From Myxococcus xanthus (GTDB lineage: Bacteria > Myxococcota > Myxococcia > Myxococcales > Myxococcaceae): a stretch of 64,000 bases of DNA. Made by a program: the position numbers and the translations under genes. The notes under the pieces were generated by a model, which saw only the letters and a program-made list of their open reading frames with translations, made no database searches and was not told the origin of the DNA. How positions within the stretch are numbered: the stretch's first letter is position 1; every line of letters starts with the position of its first letter. The DNA is taken from the NCBI RefSeq assembly GCF_013116825.1, contig NZ_JABFNS010000003.1, forward strand, positions 86,155 through 150,154, written 5' to 3'. Shown here piece by piece: positions 24,201-32,688 of this stretch.

Positions 24201-26161
24201 GCGTTACCGATGAGGCGGTTGCTGATGTAGTGGCCCCACTCGTGGGCGATGATGGTGTTGTCGAGCGTGCCGTCACGGTCCAGGTCCTTGGAGCGGTGCA
24301 GGCGCACCTGGAGGGTGCTCGCGTTGGCGGCCACCTCCGCCTTCCAGAGGTCCGCCGTCTCCCGGGAGATGGAGGCCACGGGCACGGTGACGCGCGCGTC
24401 GTCTCCGCTCATGGAGAGGGGGCCCTCGCCGGCGCTGGTGTTGGCCACGAGGACCGCGATGGCGCCGGCGTTCTGCGCGTTCAGCGCCTTGGTGACGAAG
24501 TCGCATGCGCCGCGGTCGAGCAGCGCCACGTGGCCGGCGAAGGTGCCCGTCTCGAAGGGCGTGCAGCCGAGTGTCCGCCCCGTGGGCGCGAGCACCTGCA
24601 CCGGGCCGTCCAGCGTGTACTCCTGGGCCCCGAAGCGGCTGTCCCCGTTCACGTAGGCACGGGCCAGCGATGCGGGGGCCGTCACCTGGAGGATGGGCAT
24701 GCCGTCGAAGACGTACATCTGCATGCGGGGCGAGATGCCGTCCGCCGGCGTGGCCATGTTGGCGTTGTTGCGGCCGTTGTAGTCCTGCCCCTCGACGCGC
24801 AGCGGGTCACCCTCGATGCCGCCACGGCCGAAGTTCTGCATCTGCGCGTTGCCGGAGGCCTCGTCGAAGCCCGCGTCGTAGTACCAGTCGTGCAGGAAGT
24901 TGTTGATGAAGAAGAGGTTCACCACCGAGGCCTTCATCTGCTCGATGCTGGAGCCCGGGGCGCGGTGGGGGTCATAGACGTAGTTGAAGGCGCGCTCACC
25001 GGTGATGTCCGCGCGCAGGTCCGCGCCGGGCTGGTAGCCGTCCGGCGCCACCAGGTCCACGTAGGCGTCCACGTTGTTGCCCACGGTCTGCGTGGCGTTG
25101 GCGGGCAGCCACGGGTCGTTCCGTGAGAAGGGGCTGTTTCGCAGCTCCACGACGTTGGGCGGCACGTCCAGCGGGGCGTCGTAGCCGTCCAGCTCCTGCC
25201 GGGGGAAGGGCGAGCCGGCGGAGCCCTGGGGGCCGTCGAACGGGCGGTACGGCGCGGCCGTCTCCGCCCAGACGGTGTACCGGTACGTGTTCTCCGCAGC
25301 GTGGGCACGCAGGTCATTGCGGAAGAGGACCGCGCCGTCCACGGCCGAGATGACGTAGGAGGTGTAGTCCGAGTCCTTGCTGCTCTTGGGGCCCGCGTTG
25401 ACCTCCACGTACCAGGCGGGCCGCAGGCCGTCGGGCAGGGTGAAGAAGACCTTCTTCGCGCGCGCGGGAACGACGAGCTGGCCGGGCATCACGGTGCGCA
25501 CGCCGGGCTCGAAGTCGAACAGCGTGTAGCCGCCGCGGGAGTCCACGGCGATGAATGCGTGCGCCCCCAGCGAGGTTCCGCTCTGGTCCGAGTACGCCGC
25601 CGCCACGGCGTCCGCCGCGGAGCGCTGGAAGGTGTTCGCGCCGGTGCGCTGCCGGGCCGCGAGGGTGAGCTCGCTCGGCGCCAGGTAGCCAGTGACGGCC
25701 ACGGGCGCGAGCGCCTGCGTCATCACCACCTTCACCTCGCTGCGGAACACCTCCACGCCCTCCACCGCCTGGCGGAAGGTCACGATGACGGCGCCCTTGC
25801 CCGTTTGGTGTACGGCCTGCAACGGCGCGGCGGAGACGTCTTCTCGCTTCAGCCGGTAGAGGTCCGCGACCTGGCCCAGGTAGGCGCGCGCCGCGTCCTC
25901 GGGACGGGTGCCTGCGCGGGCCGCGGTCTCCAGGCCCGGGCCGGACTGCATGGACCAGAGGACGGAGGGGACGCCGAGCCGTGCCTCCGTGTGCTCGACT
26001 CGCAGGCCGCGGGCATGGGCCTGCTCATCGGCTACGACGAGCGGTGTGCTGCCGGGACGCGCGAGGAATGCGTCGAAGTTCGACCGTGGAGCGGCCGAGG
26101 CGCTGGTGCCAAGACATGACGCCAGCAGGACATGGGTGAGCCACTGCTTCCTGAGATGCAT
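21251..26161 (-). CDS. Secreted M36 metallopeptidase with Ig repeats and MYXO-CTERM
   Basis: 1636 residues. Signal peptide 1-23 (LLASCLGTSASA), an FTP-type propeptide, then the fungalysin catalytic domain with IAHEWGHYISN (HEWGH at 640-644) and, before it, a PA insertion (ALLDRGACDFVTKALNAQNA, about 530-560). After the catalytic domain come a beta-sandwich with LSSWTSSTWLNPYGEADW and four to five PKD/Ig-like repeats (for example DPDGDALTWTWRQVEGP, about 1220-1590). The end SSGGCSSTGGSSPG, a hydrophobic helix and RTRRRA is a MYXO-CTERM-like sorting signal. It should be an exported zinc endopeptidase held at the cell surface, possibly for prey digestion. Length is large for M36 because of the repeats. 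Confidence 0.92.
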   Translation of the reverse strand: MHLRKQWLTHVLLASCLGTSASAAPRSNFDAFLARPGSTPLVVADEQAHARGLRVEHTEARLGVPSVLWSMQSGPGLETAARAGTRPEDAARAYLGQVADLYRLKREDVSAAPLQAVHQTGKGAVIVTFRQAVEGVEVFRSEVKVVMTQALAPVAVTGYLAPSELTLAARQRTGANTFQRSAADAVAAAYSDQSGTSLGAHAFIAVDSRGGYTLFDFEPGVRTVMPGQLVVPARAKKVFFTLPDGLRPAWYVEVNAGPKSSKDSDYTSYVISAVDGAVLFRNDLRAHAAENTYRYTVWAETAAPYRPFDGPQGSAGSPFPRQELDGYDAPLDVPPNVVELRNSPFSRNDPWLPANATQTVGNNVDAYVDLVAPDGYQPGADLRADITGERAFNYVYDPHRAPGSSIEQMKASVVNLFFINNFLHDWYYDAGFDEASGNAQMQNFGRGGIEGDPLRVEGQDYNGRNNANMATPADGISPRMQMYVFDGMPILQVTAPASLARAYVNGDSRFGAQEYTLDGPVQVLAPTGRTLGCTPFETGTFAGHVALLDRGACDFVTKALNAQNAGAIAVLVANTSAGEGPLSMSGDDARVTVPVASISRETADLWKAEVAANASTLQVRLHRSKDLDRDGTLDNTIIAHEWGHYISNRLIGNASGLTNNQGRSMGEGWADVHALLMMVREGDDYARGAYAVGGYVSGGGGGDGYYYGVRRAPYATAPTLASSRNALTFRHIENGNPLPTSHPLAYGQAGLGNSAVHSSGEVWASMLWECYVSLLQAHPFQEAQDRMKRYLVAGYKATPVSPTFLEARDALLAVTAASDPADYQRFLQAFAKRGAGMGAKAPDRDSMDHVGVVESFAAGNFIEVTSLRLDDSLVDCDRDGVLDVGETGLLRVSVRNVGGGSLGAFSGTVTTTSSTATLEFPSGNTLNFGSMGRAGTATATLPVRLAAAQPNAHAGLSITFDEPSLPASARLTTFDPRVNYDDVPGAAAEDDFEGALSSWTSSTWLNPYGEADWKVQGPEGGRYMHAPNPAVQADLFLISPWMKVNETGAFTFSFRYRHSFESDIYTGGSIFPYYDGAVLEFTHDGLQWFDISAMGVTSIYSIDPTDGSAGYIEQGPNPLMYRNAWVGQNVTQENGRTVRFPEWSTAELRLADMLAGKNVQFRFRIGTDTAVGAYGFDLDDVRFTNVERMPFGGRVDEQGDGTTCNQRPVANAGRDVGSPNAPVYERARNAETGALELVRHSLDGTASFDPEGQPLTYHWTQVSGPAVTLVNADTATPSFTADVPDDSILTFQLVVRDGLETSAAHQVRAWVLNVNRVPTAVVTAPAEVAEFSSEPVMLDARGSSDPDGEFITYKWAQTSGPAVALKAGSGATPSFVVPEVAADTRLTFTLVVNDGRAQSKTATVAVMVRNVDRAPVADAGSEQVVDPLATASLHATAVDPDGDALTWTWRQVEGPAVELQGADTATPSFTAPEVRAETVLRFEAIASANGLSSAPMTATVTVRHANKAPQALPRLVGDARPGAQVTLDASASSDPDGDALTFGWKQVAGPSVTLSASTGEQVTFRAPEAKQAVTLHFELTATDARGGASTAVLGVTVQPASSGSSGGCSSTGGSSPGLLLSLMGLLAGAVRTRRRA

Positions 26162-26291
26162 CGTTCTTCCGGAGAGGAGGGTAGAGACAACGGGGGGCGC
26201 GACCCAGACAGGCCGCGCCCCCGACGTTGCGAAGCGGTTGCGGGGCCGCGCCGCCTTCGGACGCGCCCCCGGGAAAGGGAGGGAGCGGGCG

Positions 26292-27950
26292 TCAGTCGCG
26301 CGGGGCCTGCTCGCGGCGCTTCAGCGAGCGGCGGCGCGTCAGGCCCACGAGGCCCGCGAGCGCGAAGGGCCAGAGGCCGGCGGCCGAGGTGGACTGGCAG
26401 CCGCAGCCGCTGTCCGACTCCGGGTTGGGCTGCGGCTCGGGGGTGCCCGGGCCCGCGTCCGGCGGGGTCGTGCCCGCGTCGGGCTCGGTGCCCGCGTCGG
26501 GCTCGGGCTCGGTGCCCGCGTCGGGCTCGGTGCCCGCGTCGGGCTCGGTGCCCGCGTCGGGCTCGGTGCCCGCGTCGGGCTCGGGGTCGGTGCCCGCGTC
26601 CGGGGCGTCCGGCGTCCAGAGCGAGGACTGGGCGATGTAGAGGGCGGTGCCCCATTCCACCTGGTCCGTCTCCGGCGGGGCCAGGCCCACGCCGAAGCTG
26701 ATGTCGCTGTGGCGGTTGATGCTCGGCATGCCGGAGAACACCGGGTTGGTGGGGGTCTCCTGGTCCACCCGGGCGTCCCCCTTGTCCGAGGGGAGGATGT
26801 CGTGCTCGGTGACCACGCGCTTCAAGTTCTCGCCGTCACCCACCCACACCGCGCGGAACCCGTCCGACTTGCGCGTGGCCCGGAAGACCACGTGTCCTCG
26901 GTCGTTGATGTCGGGCGGGAATACCTCCACCGTCCCGATGGCTTCGCCGGGCTCGCCCGGCACGTCCATTCCGTTCTTCGCGACCACCTTCAGCTCGTCG
27001 CCATCCCACAGGAGGATGGCGGTGCTCTGCCGCCCAGCCGCCTCCAGCAGCGTGGCCTGGATGGCCACCTGGCCCAGGTTGTTGATGGCGGGCTGCACGG
27101 CGGCGAAGCGGAAGATGTTGGAGTCCGGGTTGTGCCCCCGCGTGTCCGCGATGACCTGCGACGTCCCATCCGGGTTGAAGATGCGCAGCTCCTGGTACCA
27201 GGCGCTGGAGTTGGGCGCTTGCAGGTCCACCGCCGCGGCGATCTGCCCCAGGTCGTTCGCGCCCGGGGAGTAGAGGAACGTGTAGGGGTAGCCGGGGTCG
27301 ACGTACTTCTCCGCCGCGAGAACCTTCGCGTCGAAGCCACCCGTCGTATTGGGCGTGTACAGCACGTAGGCGTAGCCCGTGCTCAGCGTGACGCGGGCGG
27401 CCATCTGCCCCGCCTCGTTCATGACCAGGCTGGACCAACTGGAGGCGCCCAGCGGCGAGCGGACAATCCGCGGCGGCGCGTCTGGCTCGTCCGCGTTCAG
27501 CACGTAGATGCCGTTCTTCGACGCGTCATTCGTCCCGGTGACGGCGAAGACCAACTGCCGGTGCGAGTTGAGGCTGACCTCGCCAAGACGTGCATCCGGC
27601 CCCATGCCGTCAGGGAGCAGGTAGATGCGTCCGCCCTCGCCGTTCTGGCCGTACCAGACGCCCGGACGTCCCTCCCGCGTGATGGCGAGCTGGAAGGCCA
27701 CCTGCCGGTCCGCGGTGATGGGAACGAAATAGCTGCCGGCGGAGGTGAGGCTGCCCAGTTCGACGTTGTAGGAGCCCTCCTCGATGTTGACGGCCAGGTT
27801 GGTGCGCGCTTGCAACTGGAACGTGTAGTCCGGTAGCTCGGCCGAGGCTGCTCCCGCCAGCAGGAACGCACCCAGCATCACGCCGCGCTTCCGGTCGTGA
27901 GTGGGCGCGACGGTCCGACGACTGCTCTTCAGCGATGCACCACGAGTCAT
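26292..27950 (-). CDS. MYXO-CTERM protein of choice-of-anchor/DUF7453-like type
   Basis: 552-residue exported protein. Signal peptide MLGAFLLAGAASA begins about 24 residues after the start; start 27950 was chosen because GGAGAGG lies 8 bases before it. The body repeats strands such as LNSHRQLVFAVTG, MNEAGQMAARVTL, ANDLGQIAAAVDL and INDRGHVVFRAT, a degenerate N-G repeat of beta-propeller appearance seen in DUF7453-like proteins. A Pro-Asp-Ala-Gly-Thr-Glu repeat linker leads to CGCQSTSAAGLWPFALAGL and an Arg/Lys tail, a MYXO-CTERM sorting signal. Probably a cell-surface protein; activity unknown. Lies 130 bp upstream of the M36 gene on the same strand. Confidence 0.8.
   Translation of the reverse strand: MTRGASLKSSRRTVAPTHDRKRGVMLGAFLLAGAASAELPDYTFQLQARTNLAVNIEEGSYNVELGSLTSAGSYFVPITADRQVAFQLAITREGRPGVWYGQNGEGGRIYLLPDGMGPDARLGEVSLNSHRQLVFAVTGTNDASKNGIYVLNADEPDAPPRIVRSPLGASSWSSLVMNEAGQMAARVTLSTGYAYVLYTPNTTGGFDAKVLAAEKYVDPGYPYTFLYSPGANDLGQIAAAVDLQAPNSSAWYQELRIFNPDGTSQVIADTRGHNPDSNIFRFAAVQPAINNLGQVAIQATLLEAAGRQSTAILLWDGDELKVVAKNGMDVPGEPGEAIGTVEVFPPDINDRGHVVFRATRKSDGFRAVWVGDGENLKRVVTEHDILPSDKGDARVDQETPTNPVFSGMPSINRHSDISFGVGLAPPETDQVEWGTALYIAQSSLWTPDAPDAGTDPEPDAGTEPDAGTEPDAGTEPDAGTEPEPDAGTEPDAGTTPPDAGPGTPEPQPNPESDSGCGCQSTSAAGLWPFALAGLVGLTRRRSLKRREQAPRD
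26453..26606 (-). repeat. 18-bp tandem repeat coding a PDAGTE linker
   Basis: About seven copies of an 18-bp unit (cccgcgtcgggctcggtg on the plus strand), two of them interrupted by an extra 6 bp, encoding a flexible Asp/Ala/Gly/Thr/Glu/Pro linker before the sorting signal. Copy number is likely to vary between strains. Confidence 0.9.
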
Positions 27951-29085
27951 GCGTGCCACCTCTCCAAGGCAGGTAGCCCACCACCATGGAGGGCTGTACT
28001 GCCGGTTTCCCGCGCAGGACCCCGTCCCCCCATGGGACCGTCGCTCCGGGCGCGCCGCGCCCGTCACGAGGGCCGCATTCGTCACGGCCTGTTCGCAAAG
28101 TTGCTACACACGATTAGCAGGAGCGTCGTTGATTACAAATTGATTCACTCGCAGCGTGCGACGCGGCAGCGGGCCAGAGGTGTCTGACTCGTGCTGGAGC
28201 GGGGCATTTCAACGGGAATCCGGGCTGATACACGCCAGGGAGCGGTGAGAAACCGGGACGACTGCTCCGACGGATGGCCCGCACTGTTTGTGTGGTGAGT
28301 GTGAGTTGCAAATGTATATTAAGTTGCGAGTTTGGTTGTTTCGAGGTGTCTGGCGCCTGCGCGACGTGTCCCGTCTCCGCCGCATCAGGGCGGCGCGCTG
28401 CGTCGTGTATTCATGGTTCAGTCGTGGTTTTTGATTGAATCGCGGAAGCGTGGATATGTCGGCTAGCTCTAAATATCCGCTCTGTCTTGAAATGACATTT
28501 GGAGGACAAGAACGTGGCCGTTCTCCAGCGGGGGCGGCTCCTGGGCACGGCGGGCGTACGCGCCCCATCGCCCATGCCTCACGTCCGCGGCCCGTATCGG
28601 CACGCGCAGCGTCATGGGGACCGTGAGCGGGCCGGATTCGTTGGTGGGCCGGCTCCCCCACCTGGAGCCCGCGGCGTACGTGAGGCCTCCGGCCAATGCG
28701 GAAGCGGTGTTCCACGCCGTGGCGCGGTTGCTCGCGACCTCACCAGGACAACGGGCCCGGGGCTCGAGCGCGTAGCAGCACCCGGGCCGGCGAGTGCGCC
28801 AAAGGGGCGTCCGGCCCGGCGCGCAGCCCGCGTGTCATCCTTCAATGGTCTTTTTCAATCCTGTTGCAACAGTTCGCCTCCTTGGGCTTGGTATGACTTT
28901 CGACTTGTGACGGGATTTCGCTAGTCTATTGCCCAGGCCGGCATCCCTGCTTTTCGAACCTCCATCTCGCCCGTTGACGGCCAAAGCGCTGCTTCACCTG
29001 CATCACGTGAAATGGCGTTCACCAGGTCCCGGCGCGTCCGGGCAGAGAAGCTCAGACATCGTCTGAGTGGGATCGGAGAAACGAT
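27951..29085. other. 1.1-kb divergent intergenic region
   Basis: No gene is supported. The stretch 28250-28500 is unusually AT-rich for this genome. A 12-bp palindrome CTGTTGCAACAG lies at 28861-28872, about 215 bp before the next gene. A frame starting at ATG 28614 (about 50 residues, LVGRLPHLEPAAYVRPPANA) has plausible composition, but no start signal or family is visible. The region probably contains promoters for both flanking genes. Confidence 0.3.
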
Positions 29086-30276
29086 ATGTCGTTCCCTGTT
29101 GTCAAGGCAGCGAACGTGAAGGGAATGAGGTGGAGCGCGGTGCTGCTGGCCGGTCTGGTTGGCTGTGGACAGGAGGCGCGGAAGCCGGCGCCCGAACAGG
29201 ACGCCATCGAGGCCGTGAAGGCGCAGGCGCAGCAGCTCCAGCCTCCCGCGGGCTGCACCGAAATCACGATGGGGGAGCTGGCCAACGGCATCGGACTGAC
29301 GCCGACGATGTACTCACCGCAGCCGACGTACCGCGGCAACTTCAACAACTTTGGCGACCCGGCGTTCCCGGACCCGGCGCGTATCCGCCTGGACGTGAAC
29401 ACGGCGCCCGGCGTGTATGACCTGTCGGTGGGGGGAGGCAACACCTTCACCTGTGATCGCTGCGTCTTCGGCTATCAGGATGAGGGCTCGCCCACGGAGA
29501 AGTTCTTCGTCGCCGACGCGGGCACGCTCCTGCTCGCGGTGAAGGTGTCGCCGCAGCAGACCCTGGGCGCGCTGACGAACGTGACGCTGCGTGAGTCGGT
29601 GGATGCCCCGCCCCTCAACGCGCCGTACTGGGGCAGCGCGGTGGTTCCGGGCGGCGAGTGCCGGTGGATTCGCTTCGCGACGTGGAACACGGTGCGCCAG
29701 GACGGGTGCGACCCTCGCCAGGGCTCGCTGACGGCGAACCTGCCGGACACCACCTGCGTCCCGGATGACTACGTCGCCTCCGACGGTACGCTGGAGCGTG
29801 CGCTGGGGACCAAGGTCCAGGGAGAGGCCTGCACGAAGACCGCGGCGGCGAGCGAGTCCGAACTGGCCTCGACGGATTGCGAGCAGGGCTTCGCCTGCAC
29901 CGACCTGCTGTCGGAGAACGCCCAGTGCCTCAAGACGTGTGACTTCATGGCGCCCAACCCCGGCTGCCCCTCCGGCACCATGTGCGGCGTGTACGGCCTG
30001 TGCACCGAGCAGTCCGTCCTCGAGCAGAACGGCTTCACGTTCGACCCCGCGCTGACGGGTGAGATCTGCAGCCTGGGCTTCGCGCATTACTGTGGCACCG
30101 AGGGCGCGCGTGGTGTGTGTGCCGACCTGGACCGCGACGGCAAGGGCGAGTGCTACCCCTACCACCGCGCCCGCTCCGAGTGCGGCCCGGGCGATGAGCT
30201 GGGTTACATGAACTACGCGCTCCCCGGTGGCGGCTTCGACCGCGGCCACGGCTTCTGCTACCACGACGGCCTCTAG
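29086..30276 (+). CDS. Cys-rich surface lipoprotein
   Basis: 396 residues. Signal peptide with lipobox AGLVGCG (Cys near 27). The mature part has about 18 Cys residues, including TCDRCVFGYQDEGSP and, near the C-terminus, CEQGFACTDLLSENAQCLKTC and PSGTMCGVYGLC, the disulfide-rich pattern of myxobacterial surface proteins. ATG 29086 has GGAG 9 bases before it; the inner Met at residue 14 lacks good spacing. Likely outer-membrane lipoprotein of unknown function. Confidence 0.75.
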   Translation: MSFPVVKAANVKGMRWSAVLLAGLVGCGQEARKPAPEQDAIEAVKAQAQQLQPPAGCTEITMGELANGIGLTPTMYSPQPTYRGNFNNFGDPAFPDPARIRLDVNTAPGVYDLSVGGGNTFTCDRCVFGYQDEGSPTEKFFVADAGTLLLAVKVSPQQTLGALTNVTLRESVDAPPLNAPYWGSAVVPGGECRWIRFATWNTVRQDGCDPRQGSLTANLPDTTCVPDDYVASDGTLERALGTKVQGEACTKTAAASESELASTDCEQGFACTDLLSENAQCLKTCDFMAPNPGCPSGTMCGVYGLCTEQSVLEQNGFTFDPALTGEICSLGFAHYCGTEGARGVCADLDRDGKGECYPYHRARSECGPGDELGYMNYALPGGGFDRGHGFCYHDGL

Positions 30277-30285
30277 CCCTCTCCG

Positions 30286-30319
30286 CCATTGCCCGGCCCC
30301 CACGTGAGCCGGGCAGTGG
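30286..30319 (+). terminator. Hairpin after the Cys-rich lipoprotein gene
   Basis: CCATTGCCCGGC pairs with GCCGGGCAGTGG (one mismatch) across a 10-base loop, 10 bp after the stop. No T-run, so termination is only probable. Confidence 0.5.
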
Positions 30320-30431
30320 TGCCTTCCGGGGCGGCGCCCTGCTGAGGAACCTGGCCACGCTGTTGCTGGCGGCAGGCGGGCTGGGGCGCGGCCTGACTTC
30401 CGCGGAGTCATGGCGCCGCGAATGACCCGTG

Positions 30432-30466
30432 TGCCAACTCGTTGGCCTTGTGCCATTGCATTGGCA
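30432..30466 (+). promoter_or_regulatory. Two tandem inverted repeats upstream of the reductase
   Basis: TGCCA-N6-TGGC at 30432-30446 and TGCCA-N6-TGGCA at 30451-30466, offset by 19 bp, so both face the same side of the helix. They lie 65-100 bp before the ferredoxin-NADP reductase start. A weak -24/-12-like element (GG at 30482, GC at 30494) follows. Likely an activator or repressor site. Confidence 0.4.
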
Positions 30467-30531
30467 AAAGGGGGACAGCCTGGCTGGCACGTGGCAATGG
30501 GGGCACCACTCACAAGGAGCTAGGCTGAACC

Positions 30532-31281
30532 ATGGCCACTGGTTTCACGACCGAGCGTGTGCTCTCGGTGCAACACTGGTCTGACCGTCTCTTCTCCATC
30601 GTCTGCACGCGCGACAGCGGCTTCCGATTCCAGAACGGTCAGTTCGTGATGATGGGCCTCGAGGTCGAAGGTCGCCCGCTCATGCGCGCGTACTCGATGG
30701 CGAGCGCGAACTACGACGACACGCTCGAGTTCTACTCCATCAAGCTCCAGGACGGCCCGCTCACCTCGCGGCTGCAGAAGGTCGCAGCGGGCGATCATGT
30801 GCTCGTGGGCACGAAGGCGGTGGGCACGCTCACTGTCGCGAATCTCAGGCCGGGCCGTCACCTGTGGATGCTCGCCACCGGCACCGGCCTCGCGCCGTTC
30901 CTGAGCATGGTGAAAGACCCCGAGACCTGGGAGCGCTTCGAGCGCGTCACCGTGGTGCACGGCTGTCGCCACGTGAATGACCTCTCGTACTCGAAGTTCT
31001 TCGAAGAGGTGCTGCCGAACGACCCGTACCTGGGTGAACTCGTCCGCGAGAAGCTGACGTACCTTCCGACGGTCACGCGCGAGCCGTTCCGCAATCAGGG
31101 GCGTATCACCGACCTGCTTCGCGCGCGGCCGCTCTCACCCGAGCATGACCGCGTCGTCATCTGCGGCAGTCACGAGATGATCAAGGAGACCGCGACCATT
31201 CTCGAAGGCTTCGGCTTTCAGGAGGGCGACTCTCACGAGCGCGGCGACTTCCTCATCGAGAAGGCCTTCGTCAGTCGTTGA
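30532..31281 (+). CDS. fpr: Ferredoxin-NADP(+) reductase
   Basis: 249-residue flavoprotein of the bacterial Fpr type, moving electrons between NADPH and ferredoxin or flavodoxin. FAD contacts RAYSMAS (about residues 58-64), NADP-binding GTGLAPFLSM (about 118-127) and CGSHEMIKET (about 220-229) are present, and the length is typical. AGGAG lies 9-10 bases before the ATG. Codon use here looks slightly different from its neighbours (more TCG, CGT and GAA), which might mean later acquisition; this is only an impression. Confidence 0.9.
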   Translation: MATGFTTERVLSVQHWSDRLFSIVCTRDSGFRFQNGQFVMMGLEVEGRPLMRAYSMASANYDDTLEFYSIKLQDGPLTSRLQKVAAGDHVLVGTKAVGTLTVANLRPGRHLWMLATGTGLAPFLSMVKDPETWERFERVTVVHGCRHVNDLSYSKFFEEVLPNDPYLGELVREKLTYLPTVTREPFRNQGRITDLLRARPLSPEHDRVVICGSHEMIKETATILEGFGFQEGDSHERGDFLIEKAFVSR

Positions 31282-31322
31282 GCCCCCGCCACGCTTCATC
31301 GAATGACGATGGGTGCGCCTTG

Positions 31323-31620
31323 CTGGAGGGGTTCTCCCTGCACGCCAACACGCACCTGAATGCCAACGACAGGCAGGGACTGGAACGGCGATGCCGCTGA
31401 GGGGGGGCGGCGCGCTGGCGCTGCAGCGGCTGTCATGAGTGGAGGACGGCCGCATCGCCTATCGGATGAAGCGCCCGCAGCCAGATGGCACCACGCACCT
31501 GCTCTTCACCGGGTTGGAGTTGCTGCGTCGCCTGGCGTCCCTGGTGCCTCCTCCTCGCCTCGGGCAAACCTCACGAGGTTCCACGGTGTCTTCGCTTACT
31601 CCGCGAGCGATGTTCCGGAC
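31323..31620 (+). mobile_element. IS91-type transposase remnant, middle part
   Basis: Broken coding sequence in several frames: GFSLHANTHLNANDRQGLER, then EDGRIAYRMKRPQPDGTTHL with LLRRLASLVPPPR, then ANLTRFHGVFA in another frame. This order matches the Y2-type (IS91/ISCR) transposases common in myxobacteria. At least two frameshifts are present and the upstream catalytic part is missing. The C-terminal part of the same kind of transposase is found after the small lipoprotein gene at 32232-32461. Confidence 0.7.
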
Positions 31621-31815
31621 AGGGTGGGGGGATGCAACTCGAATGGCGCGAAGCGCAGCGGGCTTGCTTGTCTTGCGTTCGGGCGGCAGGAGCTGACAGG
31701 CCGCACTCATGCGCACGGATACTGGGCACCAGCGTTTCCATGAGCACAGGGCCGGCGATGAATCCCGTGTATGCTCCGGTGTTTCCACCACCGTGAGCAC
31801 AGGGAGGGCTGGCAC

Positions 31816-32193
31816 ATGAAGCTGGGCATCAGGGTATTCGGGGGCGTGGCCGTGGGACTGTTGATGATGGAGTGCGGAAGCGTCGCCCCCGAGGTCAAAC
31901 CCGAGCCGACGTCGGCGCCGGTGTCTGCGCAGCCGCTTGAGCAGGCTCTGGCACAGCCGCCGGCGTCTGAACAGTCATTGGAGCAGGCTCCGGCACAGCC
32001 GCCGGCGAAGCCATGTCCCTACGTCGAGGCTCGGGGGACGTACAACACGCGGGAGGAGGCCTGTGCGATGTCGCGTCAGCAGGCGCCTCGGTTCTGTGCG
32101 GAGCGTGGCGGCGTGAAGTCCATCGGTGATGACTGCATGGCGACGGACGGTCCGCCCTATCAGGGCGCCTACCGTGTCTGCTGCAACGATTGA
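31816..32193 (+). CDS. Small lipoprotein-like protein inside an IS91 remnant
   Basis: 125 residues. Hydrophobic start MKLGIRVFGGVAVGLLMMEC with a poor lipobox, then a Pro/Gln/Glu linker in which the unit EQALAQPPASEQ is repeated, then a Cys-containing domain (CPYVEARGTYNTREEACAMS, then CAERGG, CMATDG, CCND) with six Cys. ATG follows AGGGAGGG. It sits between the two halves of an IS91-type transposase remnant in the same orientation. Function unknown; probably an exported disulfide-bonded protein. Confidence 0.65.
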   Translation: MKLGIRVFGGVAVGLLMMECGSVAPEVKPEPTSAPVSAQPLEQALAQPPASEQSLEQAPAQPPAKPCPYVEARGTYNTREEACAMSRQQAPRFCAERGGVKSIGDDCMATDGPPYQGAYRVCCND

Positions 32194-32231
32194 GTCTCAG
32201 CGCCGGGTGGCCGTGACCCAGACGCCGGGCC

Positions 32232-32600
32232 TGGGCCGCAGGGAGATGGCGGGCGTGGCCTGGATGTCCTGGCGAGCAGAGTCGCTCCGCAGGACGTTCG
32301 ACTTCGACGTGTTCGCCTGCGTGAGGTGTGAAGGCAGGGGAGGGGCTTGGCGTACGTGAAGAGGGCCCCCGGGGTGCGGCGATTCCGGAGCACCTGGGCT
32401 TGCCCACGGCATGTGCGAGGTAGGCCCTGACCCGAGGGCCACTCCAGGCCGCGGGGTGTTGACGCTCAAGAGGCGCCAAGAGGTCCATGCGCCTGCTGCG
32501 CACCTGAAGGTAGCGCGGTCTGGGCAGGCGTGTGCCCAAGGGGGCGCAAGCCAGGGCCCCTCATCCCTCTCATGCGTCAAGTAGAGCGCCGACTGGGTCA
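32232..32600 (+). mobile_element. IS91-type transposase C-terminal remnant and element end
   Basis: MSWRAESLRRTFDFDVFACV followed by RCEGRGG is the C-terminal zinc-ribbon part of IS91-type transposases; a shifted frame then gives IPEHLGLPT and a stop at 32459-32461. The following 90 bases (32462-32550) match the copy at 63330-63420, including CGGTCTGGGCAGGCGTGT, and so probably represent the terminus of the element. No intact reading frame remains. Confidence 0.65.
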
Positions 32601-32688
32601 GACCTTGCTGCAAGGGGCTGGGACAGGACTCCCTGGATGAGGCGATCAGGCACACGGAGGGGCTCAACTCCGACTCAGGAGGTCAGGA

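Noticed and set aside
26453..26606. Tandem repeats considered as a CRISPR array
   Set aside because: Units are 18-24 bp, contiguous without spacers and in frame, coding a protein linker.
28614..28770. Roughly 50-codon frame in the 1.1-kb intergenic region
   Set aside because: Plausible composition, but no ribosome site, no family and no conserved neighbour; not strong enough to list as a gene.
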